From: an uncultured Bacillota bacterium
GTDB lineage: Bacteria; Bacillota_I; Bacilli_A; Erysipelotrichales; Erysipelotrichaceae
Assembly: GCA_937919165.1 (NCBI GenBank)
Contig: CALFPO010000095.1
Span: 1 to 24,569 of the forward strand
Direction of reading: 5' to 3'
Length of the DNA: 24,569 nt
In this document: positions 14,033-22,371 of the stretch, piece by piece
Numbering within the stretch: position 1 is the stretch's first letter
How the letters are laid out: every line of letters starts with the position of its first letter
The notes under the pieces: model-generated
Told to the model about the DNA's origin: nothing
Databases searched by the model: none
Seen by the model: the letters and a program-made list of their open reading frames with translations, nothing else
Program-made: the position numbers and the translations under genes

Positions 14033-15757
14033 ATGAGTGGCATTAGTTTAAAGAACAAGAACTTTGTGGATGGAATGAGGCTGTTCGAGGAAGACCGTAA
14101 GGTTGACCCTGAATTCGTCCTGGAGACATTGAAGGAAGCGATCGCCAAGACCTATCAGAAGCACATCGATGCTCCAGCAGCAGAAGTAAGAGTCGATATC
14201 GACAGGAATGAGATGCATGTCTATCATCTTCTGAAGGTTGTCGATGATGAAGACGATACTTTTGATGAGACGCTTGATATCTTGCTGAGCGAAGCGAAGA
14301 ACCTTAATCCTGATGCCCAGATCGGCGACACCATCGAAGAGGAAGTAGACTTCAATGAGATAGGAAGAACTTCCATCAACGTTGCCAAGCAGATGCTGAA
14401 GCAGCGCATCAAGGAATATGAGAAGCAGCGTGTATACGATGAATACAAGGATAAGGAATTCGATCTCATTTCCGGCGTAACCAAGACCATCGAAGACAAG
14501 TTTGTGCTAGTAGACATCAAGAACACCATTGGTATCCTTCTGAAGTCTGAACAGATTCCTGGTGAAACATATCGTGAAGGTCAGTCCATCAAGTGCATCA
14601 TCAAGGAAGTATCCAAGAACTCCAAGGGTTCGCAGGTTGTGCTTTCGCGTGCTGATGCCATGTTCGTAAAGCGTCTGTTCGAAAAGGAAGTTCCAGAGAT
14701 TGCTCAGGGACTGGTAGAGATCAAGGCTATCGCCAGAGATGCTGGCGAACGCACCAAGATGGCTGTCTATTCGCGCAATGACGATGTAGATCCTATCGGC
14801 TCATGCATTGGACCTAGAGGCTCAAGAGTACAGGCCGTAATCTCTGAAGTAAAGGGCGAAAAGATCGATGTCTTCGAATGGAATGATGATATCGGCGAAC
14901 TCGTGAAGAACGCTTTGGCTCCAGCTGAAGTCAAGGCTTGCTTCTATGCCAACCAGACAACAGATCCAGATCTCACAGATGAAGAGATCGAGAAATATGA
15001 GAAGCACAACAATCGCCCATTGGTTGTTGTGGTAGATGACGATAAGCTGTCGATTGCCATCGGCAAAAGAGGCAACAATGCCAAGCTGGCTGTCAAGCTG
15101 ACCAACCGCAAGATCGACATCAAGACCCAGAGTGCCATCGATGAGATGGGATTGGATGTTGATGAGCTGGTAATGGAATTCAAGGCTGATCAGATCAGAA
15201 TCGCTAAGGAGAAGGAACAGAAGAAGTTCCTTGAACTCCAGGAAGAGGCTGCTAGACGTAAGGCTGAATTTGATGAGCAGCTGGCTCAGAACGATACAGG
15301 ATTCGATGAGACAACCATTGAAGAGATGGATGAAGACAAGCTTGAAGAAGAAGTTGTTGTAGTTGATGATGAGACTCCAGCAGAGGTTGTAGAAACCGTC
15401 AAGGAAGAAAAGCCTGTTGAAGAAGCTCCAGTGGTAGAGAAGGCCAAGAAAGAGCCTCGCAAGCCATTGACTCCTAAACCAGAATACAAGTCTAAGTTTG
15501 AGGACATTGCTGGCGGAACCAAGAAGGAAGAAAGCAAGCCTGAAACAAAGCGTCGCAAGAAGAAGGACGATGAAGACCGTCGTGTAAGAGCTGAAGATCT
15601 GGAAAAGAAGGAATACTCTGACGAATTCAAGCCAGTATATTCTGAAGAAGAGCTCGAAGAGATCGAGGCTCAGGAAGCTGAAGAAGCCGAGAACTCTTGG
15701 ATCAACGATGACGACATCGACTTCGATGAGTACGATGAGTACTACGAAGAGGATTGA
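14033..15757 (+). CDS. nusA: Transcription factor NusA with long acidic C-terminal tail
   Basis: Binds RNA polymerase and controls pausing, termination and antitermination. Residues 1 to about 130 form the polymerase-binding domain, about 140-205 the S1 domain, KH1 has IGPRGSR near 260 and KH2 has AIGKRGNNAK near 345. The core ends near residue 375, about the full length of Bacillus NusA. A tail of about 185 residues follows: a charged helix (KEKEQKKFLELQEEAARRK), then Glu/Val/Pro-rich and Lys-rich stretches and a terminal Asp/Glu/Tyr cluster. Gram-negative NusA has acidic repeat domains there, but this sequence does not look like them. GGAGAGG precedes the ATG. Confidence 0.95.
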   Translation: MSGISLKNKNFVDGMRLFEEDRKVDPEFVLETLKEAIAKTYQKHIDAPAAEVRVDIDRNEMHVYHLLKVVDDEDDTFDETLDILLSEAKNLNPDAQIGDTIEEEVDFNEIGRTSINVAKQMLKQRIKEYEKQRVYDEYKDKEFDLISGVTKTIEDKFVLVDIKNTIGILLKSEQIPGETYREGQSIKCIIKEVSKNSKGSQVVLSRADAMFVKRLFEKEVPEIAQGLVEIKAIARDAGERTKMAVYSRNDDVDPIGSCIGPRGSRVQAVISEVKGEKIDVFEWNDDIGELVKNALAPAEVKACFYANQTTDPDLTDEEIEKYEKHNNRPLVVVVDDDKLSIAIGKRGNNAKLAVKLTNRKIDIKTQSAIDEMGLDVDELVMEFKADQIRIAKEKEQKKFLELQEEAARRKAEFDEQLAQNDTGFDETTIEEMDEDKLEEEVVVVDDETPAEVVETVKEEKPVEEAPVVEKAKKEPRKPLTPKPEYKSKFEDIAGGTKKEESKPETKRRKKKDDEDRRVRAEDLEKKEYSDEFKPVYSEEELEEIEAQEAEEAENSWINDDDIDFDEYDEYYEED

Positions 15758-15760
15758 TCG

Positions 15761-16024
15761 ATGAAGAAGACTCCAATGCGCAGATGTCTGGCGACCGGCG
15801 AATCTTTTCCAAAGAAAGATCTGCTGAGGATTGTCAGAACGCCTGAAGGAGAGGTCAAGGTCGATGAGACTGGCAAGCTCAATGGCAAGGGTGCCTATAT
15901 CTCAAGAAGCATGAAGGCCCTGGAGATTGCCAGAAGCAAGAAGGTCTTCGATAGAGCGCTGGAGATCGATGTTCCTGATGAGGTCTATCAAGAGATCGAA
16001 AGGATCGTCAATGGAAACGCTTAG
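15761..16024 (+). CDS. ylxR: YlxR family RNA-binding protein (DUF448)
   Basis: A small nucleoid/RNA-associated protein linked to control of metabolism and RNase P in other Gram-positives. 87 residues. The family signature is present as PMRRCLATGESFPKKDLLRIVR and GKGAYISRS, although the usual second cysteine of the CxxC is replaced (RCLATG). The start is three bases after the nusA stop; the next gene overlaps its 3' end by 14 bases. Confidence 0.9.
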   Translation: MKKTPMRRCLATGESFPKKDLLRIVRTPEGEVKVDETGKLNGKGAYISRSMKALEIARSKKVFDRALEIDVPDEVYQEIERIVNGNA

Positions 16025-16295
16025 GCTTCTAGGACTGATCTATCGGGCCAAGAAGATGATATTGGGCGAAGAGATTCTAAGCCAGATCAAGAAAGTCAAG
16101 CTGGTGATCATCGCTTCGGACATATCAGAAAAAAGCAGGGAACGCATCCTGAAGAAATGCGACTACTATCAGATTGGCTATATCGACAGATACACTGGCG
16201 AAGAGCTGTCAAAGGCTCTTGGCAAAAGCAATGTGAAGTCGATTGGCATTATCGATGATGGTTTCAAGAAAAAGATATTAGAGCTAAACAAATAA
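16011..16295 (+). CDS. ylxQ: L7Ae-family RNA-binding protein YlxQ
   Basis: 94 residues with the L7Ae/L30e/S12e/Gadd45 fold pattern: LRLLGLIYRAKKMILGEE, VKLVIIASDISEKS and KSIGIIDDGFKKKI. The family binds kink-turn RNA; the cellular role of YlxQ is poorly known. The start at 16011 lies inside the end of ylxR and follows AAAGGAT; an in-frame extension upstream to 15927 has no family similarity and is rejected. infB follows after 18 bases. Confidence 0.9.
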   Translation: METLRLLGLIYRAKKMILGEEILSQIKKVKLVIIASDISEKSRERILKKCDYYQIGYIDRYTGEELSKALGKSNVKSIGIIDDGFKKKILELNK

Positions 16296-16313
16296 GAAAG
16301 AAGGAGGGTTACT

Positions 16314-18146
16314 ATGGCTAAGCAGACATACAAGAAGCATCTGAATAAGAAGCCTAACAACAGACAGACTTTTGAAAAGAAGGATGATGGCGTAAAGGTT
16401 GAGGCTATTGAATATCAGGAAGGTATTACCGTTGGAGAACTTGCCGGCAAGATAAACAAGAATGCCAGTGATGTCATCAAAGTGCTGTTCATGCTTGGCA
16501 AGATGGTGACCATCAATTCGGTTCTTGATGATGAGAATGTTGAACTGGTATGCATGAACTACAACATCGAGGCCACCAAGACCGAACCGGCTGAAGATGA
16601 TACCTTATTGGATACTGAAGAGGACAAGGCTGAAGACCTGATCAATCGTGCGCCAATCGTAACTATCATGGGACACGTCGACCATGGCAAGACGACCTTG
16701 CTAGATTACATCAGAAACTCAAGAGTAGTTGAAGGAGAGTTCGGCGGCATCACTCAGCATATCGGTGCCTATCAGGTAAAGGTCAAGGATCAGCTAGTGA
16801 CTTTCCTTGATACGCCAGGTCATGAGGCTTTCACGGCTATGAGAGCCAGAGGCGCCAGCGTTACCGATATTGCAATTATTGTCGTTGCAGCAGATGATGG
16901 CGTAATGCCTCAGACAATCGAGGCTGTCGACCATGCCAAGGCTGCCAATGTGCCAATAATCGTCGCTGTAAACAAGATGGATAAGCCAGGCGCCAATCCT
17001 GACAAGGTAAAGAATGCCATGTCTGAACTTGGATTGATGCCTGAAGAATGGGGCGGAGATACGATCTTCGTTGAATGTTCAGCCAAGACTGGTGCTGGTG
17101 TCCAGGATATTCTGGAGACGATACTGGTTGTAGCTGAAGTCAGAGATATCAAGGCTAACCCTAAGAAGGTGGCTACAGGCACTGTCGTTGAGGCAAAACT
17201 CGACAAGGGCAGAGGTCCGGTTTCAACCCTGCTGGTGCAGAATGGCACCTTGAGACAGGGAGATTCCATCGTTGTAGGATCTTGCTACGGCAAGGTACGT
17301 AAGATGGCTAACGATATGGGCGTCGAGATAAAGGAAGCATTGCCTGGCACACCAGTCGAGATCATTGGCTTGAATGATGTTCCTGTTGCTGGTGACAACT
17401 TCAAGGTTTTCGATGATGACAAGGATGCCAGAGCTGTCGCTCAAGCCAGAAGCAGAGCAAAGATCGAAAGAGAAAGAAACTCTTCGGCTGCCATGACCCT
17501 GGACGATCTGAAGTCGCAGATCGATGCAGGCGATATCCAGGAAATTCCTGTCATCGTCAAGTCGGATGTTACCGGTACTGCTGAAGCGGTTGCTTCATCC
17601 TTAAGCAAGATCAATGTCGATGGCGTAAAGGTCAATGTCATTAGACATGCGGCTGGTGCCATCAATGAATCCGATGTCATCCTGGCTTCCGTAAGCCATG
17701 CTGTAATCTATGGCTTCAATGTCAGACCTGATGCCAATGTCAGAAAGAAAGCTACCGAAGAAGGTGTCGAGATAAGACTCCACAACATCATCTACAAGGC
17801 TGTAGAAGAGATGGAAGCAGCCATGAAGGGTATGCTTGCACCTGTATATGAAGAAGTAGTCATCGGTCAGGCCGAAGTAAGAAAGACCTATAAGGTTTCA
17901 AAGATCGGTACCATTGCTGGATGCATGGTTACAGAAGGCAAGATGCAGAGAGATTGCAAGTGCCGTCTGATCAGAGATGGAATCGTCATCTATACCGGCA
18001 AGCTTGGCTCTCTCAAGCGTTTCGAGAACGATGCCAAGGAAGTTGCTGAAGGCTACGAATGCGGTATGACAATCGAGAACTTCAACGATATCAAGGAAAT
18101 GGATATCATTGAAGGATATATCGACCAGGAGGTAAAGGCTGAGTAA
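16314..18146 (+). CDS. infB: Translation initiation factor IF-2
   Basis: A GTPase placing initiator tRNA on the 30S subunit and promoting subunit joining. 610 residues, near the short end of the family because the N-terminal linker is small. It has an IF2_N segment (GITVGELAGKINKNASDVIK near 38-57), G1 GHVDHGKTT near 120, G3 DTPGHEAF near 166, G4 NKMD near 221, then domains II-IV ending with the tRNA-binding C2 domain. AGGAGGG precedes the ATG. Its TAA shares one base with the ATG of rbfA. Confidence 0.97.
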   Translation: MAKQTYKKHLNKKPNNRQTFEKKDDGVKVEAIEYQEGITVGELAGKINKNASDVIKVLFMLGKMVTINSVLDDENVELVCMNYNIEATKTEPAEDDTLLDTEEDKAEDLINRAPIVTIMGHVDHGKTTLLDYIRNSRVVEGEFGGITQHIGAYQVKVKDQLVTFLDTPGHEAFTAMRARGASVTDIAIIVVAADDGVMPQTIEAVDHAKAANVPIIVAVNKMDKPGANPDKVKNAMSELGLMPEEWGGDTIFVECSAKTGAGVQDILETILVVAEVRDIKANPKKVATGTVVEAKLDKGRGPVSTLLVQNGTLRQGDSIVVGSCYGKVRKMANDMGVEIKEALPGTPVEIIGLNDVPVAGDNFKVFDDDKDARAVAQARSRAKIERERNSSAAMTLDDLKSQIDAGDIQEIPVIVKSDVTGTAEAVASSLSKINVDGVKVNVIRHAAGAINESDVILASVSHAVIYGFNVRPDANVRKKATEEGVEIRLHNIIYKAVEEMEAAMKGMLAPVYEEVVIGQAEVRKTYKVSKIGTIAGCMVTEGKMQRDCKCRLIRDGIVIYTGKLGSLKRFENDAKEVAEGYECGMTIENFNDIKEMDIIEGYIDQEVKAE

Positions 18147-18487
18147 TGGCTAGAGTTGACAAGATCGATTCTATGCTGATGCGTGAGCTGTCTGTGATCA
18201 TCTCTCAGGAAATCAATGATCCGAAGATCGGCTTTCCAACTGTAACGGAAGTTGATGTCGCTCCTGATCTGAACACAGCTAAGGTGTATGTCTCTTTTCT
18301 GGGAAAGAACTACAAGAAAAGAGATGGTCTAGAGGCTCTACGCAGAGCTAAAGGCCATATCAAGACCGAATTGTCGAAAAGAATCAAGCTGCGCAAGATT
18401 CCTGATCTGACATTCATTGTTGATGATACCTTGGATAAGGCACAAAGAATTGAAGATATAATCAAAAAAGAAGAAGAGGACCAGTAA
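18146..18487 (+). CDS. rbfA: 30S ribosome-binding factor RbfA
   Basis: A cold-shock-type maturation factor for the 5' end of 16S rRNA. 113 residues with a KH-like fold: VDKIDSMLMRELSVIISQEI, PDLNTAKVYVSFLG, RKIPDLTFIVDDTLDKAQRI. It starts within the infB stop codon and ends inside a terminator stem, so it is the last gene of the operon; truB and ribF, which usually follow, are absent here. Confidence 0.93.
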   Translation: MARVDKIDSMLMRELSVIISQEINDPKIGFPTVTEVDVAPDLNTAKVYVSFLGKNYKKRDGLEALRRAKGHIKTELSKRIKLRKIPDLTFIVDDTLDKAQRIEDIIKKEEEDQ

Positions 18488-18498
18488 GGTCCTCTTTT
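18474..18498. terminator. Bidirectional terminator overlapping the rbfA stop codon
   Basis: The 9-bp stem AAGAGGACC / GGTCCTCTT with loop AGTAA is followed by T on the plus strand and, more weakly, on the minus strand. The loop contains the rbfA stop, and the minus-strand gene ends at 18497, so two convergent genes share it. Confidence 0.8.
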
Positions 18499-19066
18499 AG
18501 ATTATCGGTATTTCTTTTCCTTCTTCTTTCTTGACAATGTCTTCGTAGATGCGGAAGTGGGCATGGTCATCGCCATCGATCATCGTATAGTCGATGCCAT
18601 AGTCGTCAAGCCATTTCTTGGTCAGCTTATCCTGCTGCTTGGCTTCATCTTCGCTTTCGTTTCTGCCATTCACCTGGTAAGGAATGCATCTGTTGATCAG
18701 ATAGACCTGATTGTCATAGAGATCCCAGGTTTCCTTGACCATCTTGTAGAAGGCTTCATTCCATTCATCAGGCCAATCCTGAGCCATCCAGAAGTTGTGG
18801 TACATGTTCGACATGATGAGAGGCCTATCGGTTACCATATAGGCAACCTTGCCATTGATGGAATACTGGATATGGGCTTGCTTGGCGAAGAGATACAGCG
18901 AATCGTCGAAGGTCTTCTTTCTTTCTTCCCAGACAAGGGTCTTAGGATATTCGTTCACCAGTTCGACTTCTCTTCTGTTCATCTTGAGAAGATTGAAGAC
19001 GCCTGAAGCAATCGTTGATTTTCCGGCACCAGGTCCACCGACAAGGTTAATAACTTTGGTTTTCAT
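18497..19066 (-). CDS. P-loop NTPase, AAA_28/nucleotide-kinase-like
   Basis: 189 residues. Walker A is NLVGGPGAGKST (about 7-18). A TDRPLIMSNMYH segment near 78-89 looks like the DR-containing motif of nucleoside or nucleotide kinases, and RCIPYQVNGRNESEDE near 126-141 resembles a lid with arginines. This suggests an AAA_28 (NadR-kinase-like) small-molecule kinase of the type also found in phages; the substrate cannot be read. The ATG has no ribosome site and lies seven bases from a perfect TATAAT with an upstream TG, so the mRNA is probably leaderless. Monocistronic, convergent with rbfA. Confidence 0.75.
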   Translation of the reverse strand: MKTKVINLVGGPGAGKSTIASGVFNLLKMNRREVELVNEYPKTLVWEERKKTFDDSLYLFAKQAHIQYSINGKVAYMVTDRPLIMSNMYHNFWMAQDWPDEWNEAFYKMVKETWDLYDNQVYLINRCIPYQVNGRNESEDEAKQQDKLTKKWLDDYGIDYTMIDGDDHAHFRIYEDIVKKEEGKEIPII

Positions 19067-19073
19067 CTAAATC

Positions 19074-19082
19074 ATTATAGCA
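19074..19082 (-). promoter_or_regulatory. Extended -10 promoter of the P-loop gene
   Basis: On the minus strand TGC-TATAAT is a consensus extended -10, which needs no -35. The ATG at 19066 begins eight bases after it, so the transcript should start at or next to the start codon. Confidence 0.65.
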
Positions 19083-19142
19083 TCAAAAGAAGTCATGAGT
19101 TTTGTGTTTTATGAAAAACAAAGGTATTTTAGCAATAGCTAC

Positions 19143-19155
19143 TATAATATATAAT
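19143..19155 (+). promoter_or_regulatory. Likely -10 of the hybrid kinase gene
   Basis: Two overlapping TATAAT hexamers (19143-19148, 19150-19155) precede an AGGAGG at 19173-19178. No clear -35 is visible. Confidence 0.45.
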
Positions 19156-19186
19156 ATTTTTAGTACCTATATAGGAGGATTTATCG

Positions 19187-21082
19187 ATGGAAAACGTATT
19201 CGATAGCCCAGTACATTCACTATATTCGGTAATGGCATTCGTAGCTGCAGCATTGGTAACTACATTGCTTCTTTCGGCTATACAGAATCGCAATACCAAA
19301 AAAACTAATCTTGTATTGATTTTCATATGGGTAATCTTCTTTTGTCTTCAGGATGGAACGTGGGGACTGTTTGCCTCCCATTCGATCCGCAACGACATCG
19401 GATTGACCATTGCTTCATATATTTTTCACTTTTCAGCGATAACTTCATCGACGTTGTGGTGTGCCTACTATCTTTCCAGAATAAAGGGAAAGGTCAAATA
19501 TCAGAGGCTGTATCTTGGAATTTCCATATTCCTGACGCTGATTCAGTATGGAATGCTGATAGGCAACATATTCACCGACTTCATGTTCTATGTAGATGAA
19601 CATGGCATGTACTGCACAACCGATTATCGTTCGATCATGTTCAATATCCAGATGGCTGAATACTTCGTGATCGGCATCGTTTCCATAGTCTATCTGATGC
19701 GTACAGAAATGAGAGAGAACCGTAAGCTTTTGATTGCGGATTTTGCTGCGAATCTCTGTCCTATCATATTTGGACTTCTGCAGATGGTATATCCTGATGC
19801 GCCTTTCGATTCGATAGGCTTCATGGGATCGTGCCTAATAATCCATACCTTTCTGTCAAGAGACTACGAGCAGCAGGTTATCGACCTCAAGAAGCTGCAG
19901 AAGGAACTTAATATAGCCTTAGAGAAGACTGAAGCGGCCAATGCGGCTAAGACATCTTTCCTGTTCAATATGTCACATGATATCCGTACGCCTATGAATG
20001 CCATATCGGGATTTACCAATATGGCCATAAAGAACATTGGGGATGATGAAAAGGTTCTAGGGAACCTCCGCAAGACCCAAGAGGCCAGCAATCTTCTGTT
20101 GTCGCTCATAAACGACATTCTGGATATGAGCCGTATCGAAAGCGGCAAGACGGAACTGAACAAGGCTCCATTCGACATCAGAGACTTCGATCTTAGAATC
20201 GGACCGGTAATCAGCGAGCTGGCCCAAGCCAAGAATATCGATCTGCAGATCAGCAAAGGTGAAATCATTGACAGCAATGTCATTGTGGACCTTGGAAGGG
20301 TAGACCGTATCCTGCTTAATCTAAGCGGCAATGCCATAAAGTATACCAATGAAGGCGGACAGGTAAGAATCAATCTGCGTCAGCTTCCATCAGAGATAGA
20401 AGGCATAGGCCTATATGAATATACGATAGCCGATAATGGCATTGGCATGAGTGAAGAGTTTCAGCAGCATATGTTCGAGGAATTCTCGCGTGAGACCAAT
20501 TCGACCACAAGCGGCATCCAAGGAACTGGTCTGGGACTTACCGTAACCAAAGCCTTCGTCGATCTGATGAACGGTACGATAAGCTGCGAAAGCAAACCTG
20601 GAGAAGGCACAAAATTTACGGTTGTCCTTCCATTGGAGATCACCGATGAAGTCGATACTTCAAATGGTGATGAAACAGGCGAAAGGGACATTTCTGAAGT
20701 GCTGCGCGGCAAGGCCATCCTTCTTGTCGAAGACAATGAAATGAATCGTGAGATTGCTGTGGACATTCTTGAGGATATTGCCGATCTGAAGGTCGATACG
20801 GCGGAAGATGGAACCGTTGCGGTCGACAAGCTCAAGAAGCTCGGGCCAAATTACTATGACTGCATCATAATGGATATCCAGATGCCGTTCATGAATGGCT
20901 ATGAGGCTTCAAGGGCAATCAGAGAAATGTATCCTGATAGCGGCATTCCGATCATTGCCTTGTCTGCAAATGCTTTCGATGAAGACAAGCGGAACTCTTT
21001 GGCGGCAGGCATGAACGATCATCTGTCAAAGCCTATCGACATCAGCCAGCTGAAGCAGGTACTGATAAAGAATATTCTTTGA
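19187..21082 (+). CDS. 7TM hybrid sensor histidine kinase with receiver domain
   Basis: 631 residues. About seven membrane segments fill residues 10-225, then a short coiled coil. The phosphoacceptor helix reads NMSHDIRTPMNAISGF with H264. The HATPase domain has its N-box near 380 (NLSGNAIKYTNEGG) and G-boxes DNGIGMS and GTGLGL. A receiver domain fills about 510-631, with the acidic patch VEDNE and phosphoacceptor D563 in MDIQMPFMNGYE, and conserved ALSANAF and KP motifs. Histidine and aspartate are both present, so an internal phosphotransfer is expected. There is no output domain and no neighbouring response regulator or HPt protein, so the pathway end is unknown. The start is fixed by AGGAGG. 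Confidence 0.93.
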   Translation: MENVFDSPVHSLYSVMAFVAAALVTTLLLSAIQNRNTKKTNLVLIFIWVIFFCLQDGTWGLFASHSIRNDIGLTIASYIFHFSAITSSTLWCAYYLSRIKGKVKYQRLYLGISIFLTLIQYGMLIGNIFTDFMFYVDEHGMYCTTDYRSIMFNIQMAEYFVIGIVSIVYLMRTEMRENRKLLIADFAANLCPIIFGLLQMVYPDAPFDSIGFMGSCLIIHTFLSRDYEQQVIDLKKLQKELNIALEKTEAANAAKTSFLFNMSHDIRTPMNAISGFTNMAIKNIGDDEKVLGNLRKTQEASNLLLSLINDILDMSRIESGKTELNKAPFDIRDFDLRIGPVISELAQAKNIDLQISKGEIIDSNVIVDLGRVDRILLNLSGNAIKYTNEGGQVRINLRQLPSEIEGIGLYEYTIADNGIGMSEEFQQHMFEEFSRETNSTTSGIQGTGLGLTVTKAFVDLMNGTISCESKPGEGTKFTVVLPLEITDEVDTSNGDETGERDISEVLRGKAILLVEDNEMNREIAVDILEDIADLKVDTAEDGTVAVDKLKKLGPNYYDCIIMDIQMPFMNGYEASRAIREMYPDSGIPIIALSANAFDEDKRNSLAAGMNDHLSKPIDISQLKQVLIKNIL

Positions 21083-21107
21083 TTACGATACCGAAACTCG
21101 AGTAAAC

Positions 21108-21133
21108 AAAAGCAAGACCAAGGTCTTGCTTTT
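21108..21133. terminator. Bidirectional terminator between convergent genes
   Basis: A 12-base perfect inverted repeat, AAAAGCAAGACC / GGTCTTGCTTTT, with two bases between. It gives a U-tail in both directions and serves the hybrid kinase (plus) and the DHH gene (minus). Confidence 0.8.
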
Positions 21134-21158
21134 CTATGAGAAATCTTGTGTGATTGAC

Positions 21159-21178
21159 TTAATGCTCAAGAGCATTAA
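21159..21178. repeat. Palindrome over the stop codon of the DHH gene
   Basis: TTAATGCTC-AA-GAGCATTAA is a perfect 9-base inverted repeat covering the last codons and stop of the DHH gene. It forms a second hairpin upstream of the terminator on the minus strand and may protect the mRNA 3' end. Confidence 0.4.
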
Positions 21179-22304
21179 GGTAGCTATCCATAGGCGGAAG
21201 CACGTCTGTCTTTCTCGAAAGACTTGGAGATGAAGCAAAGAAATTGCCTCGCTTTTCTCCTAGACTGCTGAAAATGGCATTCATGGTTTCTTCTGTGAAT
21301 TCCATATCTTTTCCATAGAATCCTGTATAGCCAAGAGAGTAATCTGCATCATAAACCTCAAGCAGCAAGAAGTCCATATCGCTGCCATTATTGACTTCAT
21401 TCTCAATAACATCAAGCATTCTTTGCGACATTGCAGGTATCTGTTCTGGATGGGCAACCTTGATTACACCGATGCCATAGAGGAAACCATTGGTCTTGTA
21501 TTCTTTGTAATCGGAATAGTAGATTTCTTGATCATCCATCCCTTTGTAGGAAAGCTTTGCTTCTAGCATGCCATTGAAGAGAGCATCTGTATCCGAAATG
21601 CCGGAAAGAGTCTTGAGTCTATCAAACGCAATCTCATCAAGAACAGTAACGTCTTTGCCTTTCATGTTGGCGGTATCGGAAAGCATGCCGGACAAGAGAA
21701 CTTCGGCGATATCCTGTGTGATCTTGATGTCACATTTTTCGCATAGCGCAAATACGAGTGCAGAGGTGCTTCCTGTAGGACAGGACAGCACGTTGATAGG
21801 CTCAGCTATCTCTATATTGCCGATGCCATGGTGATCGGTAATACCGACAATTCTGGCCTTATCGGCGCCATCGACCATCTGCTGATGAACTGAGTGGTCG
21901 ACAAGCCAAAGCTGTTTGTCTGTGGCATCTTCTAGAATCTCTGGAGCAGGATATCCGATGGCGGATAGGCCATATTCTGTCTCAAGATTCAAAGGCCCGG
22001 CAATCTTTGCTTCAGCTTCAATGCCAAGCTCATTGAGAAGATATGCCATGCCTATGGCGGAAGCTGTTGTATCGAAATCCGGGCTCTTATGTCCAATCAC
22101 GTAGACTGGTTCATCATTGTATTCTACCTGCATGAAAAGGTCCAACAGGATTTCCTTGTCAGCTTGATGATCGTCCATCATTGTCTCAATTTGCGTATGC
22201 AATGAATCGATTTCGGCTTCTTTCTTATTTTCTATGATTGCTGTAAAAGATATGGATGCCAAGACAATCAGAATAATAATGGTATAGAATGTGGATTTTT
22301 TCAT
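21159..22304 (-). CDS. Membrane-anchored DHH/DHHA2 phosphoesterase, family II pyrophosphatase-like
   Basis: 381 residues. An N-terminal signal-anchor (MKKSTFYTIIILIVLASISF) and a charged helix to about residue 62 precede a complete family II inorganic pyrophosphatase. Motifs: GHKSPDFD (H72, D76, D78), LVDHS (D136, H137), ITDHHG (D157-H159), LSDT (D210) and the C-terminal DHHA2 signature SRKTDVLPP. All metal ligands and the SRK phosphate-binding residues are kept, so it should be active with Mn2+ on pyrophosphate or a similar phosphoanhydride. Such enzymes are normally soluble and about 310 residues; the anchor is the oddity. Whether the domain faces the cytoplasm or the outside is not clear from flanking charges. 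A weak CAGG ribosome site precedes it. The APH gene lies 67 bases upstream on the same strand. Confidence 0.85.
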   Translation of the reverse strand: MKKSTFYTIIILIVLASISFTAIIENKKEAEIDSLHTQIETMMDDHQADKEILLDLFMQVEYNDEPVYVIGHKSPDFDTTASAIGMAYLLNELGIEAEAKIAGPLNLETEYGLSAIGYPAPEILEDATDKQLWLVDHSVHQQMVDGADKARIVGITDHHGIGNIEIAEPINVLSCPTGSTSALVFALCEKCDIKITQDIAEVLLSGMLSDTANMKGKDVTVLDEIAFDRLKTLSGISDTDALFNGMLEAKLSYKGMDDQEIYYSDYKEYKTNGFLYGIGVIKVAHPEQIPAMSQRMLDVIENEVNNGSDMDFLLLEVYDADYSLGYTGFYGKDMEFTEETMNAIFSSLGEKRGNFFASSPSLSRKTDVLPPMDSYLNALEH

Positions 22305-22371
22305 AAACTGTTTACCTGTTGATCTTTCATATAGTGCTAATAAGCCTTCAAAGGCCTGATGAATAAATAAT

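Noticed and set aside
15286..15630. 114-codon minus-strand ORF opposite the NusA tail
   Set aside because: The Ser-rich product is simply the antisense of Glu/Lys/Asp codons in the tail.
18557..19006. 149-codon plus-strand ORF opposite the P-loop gene
   Set aside because: The minus-strand frame has a Walker A motif, a promoter and a start; this frame has none of these.
19864..20373. 169-codon minus-strand ORF opposite the hybrid kinase
   Set aside because: It is antisense to well-conserved kinase domains, has Ser/Leu-rich shadow composition and no ribosome site.
22340..22360. Terminator between the APH and DHH genes
   Set aside because: Only about five base pairs (GCCTT/AAGGC) with a two-base loop and no T-run follow; too weak to call.
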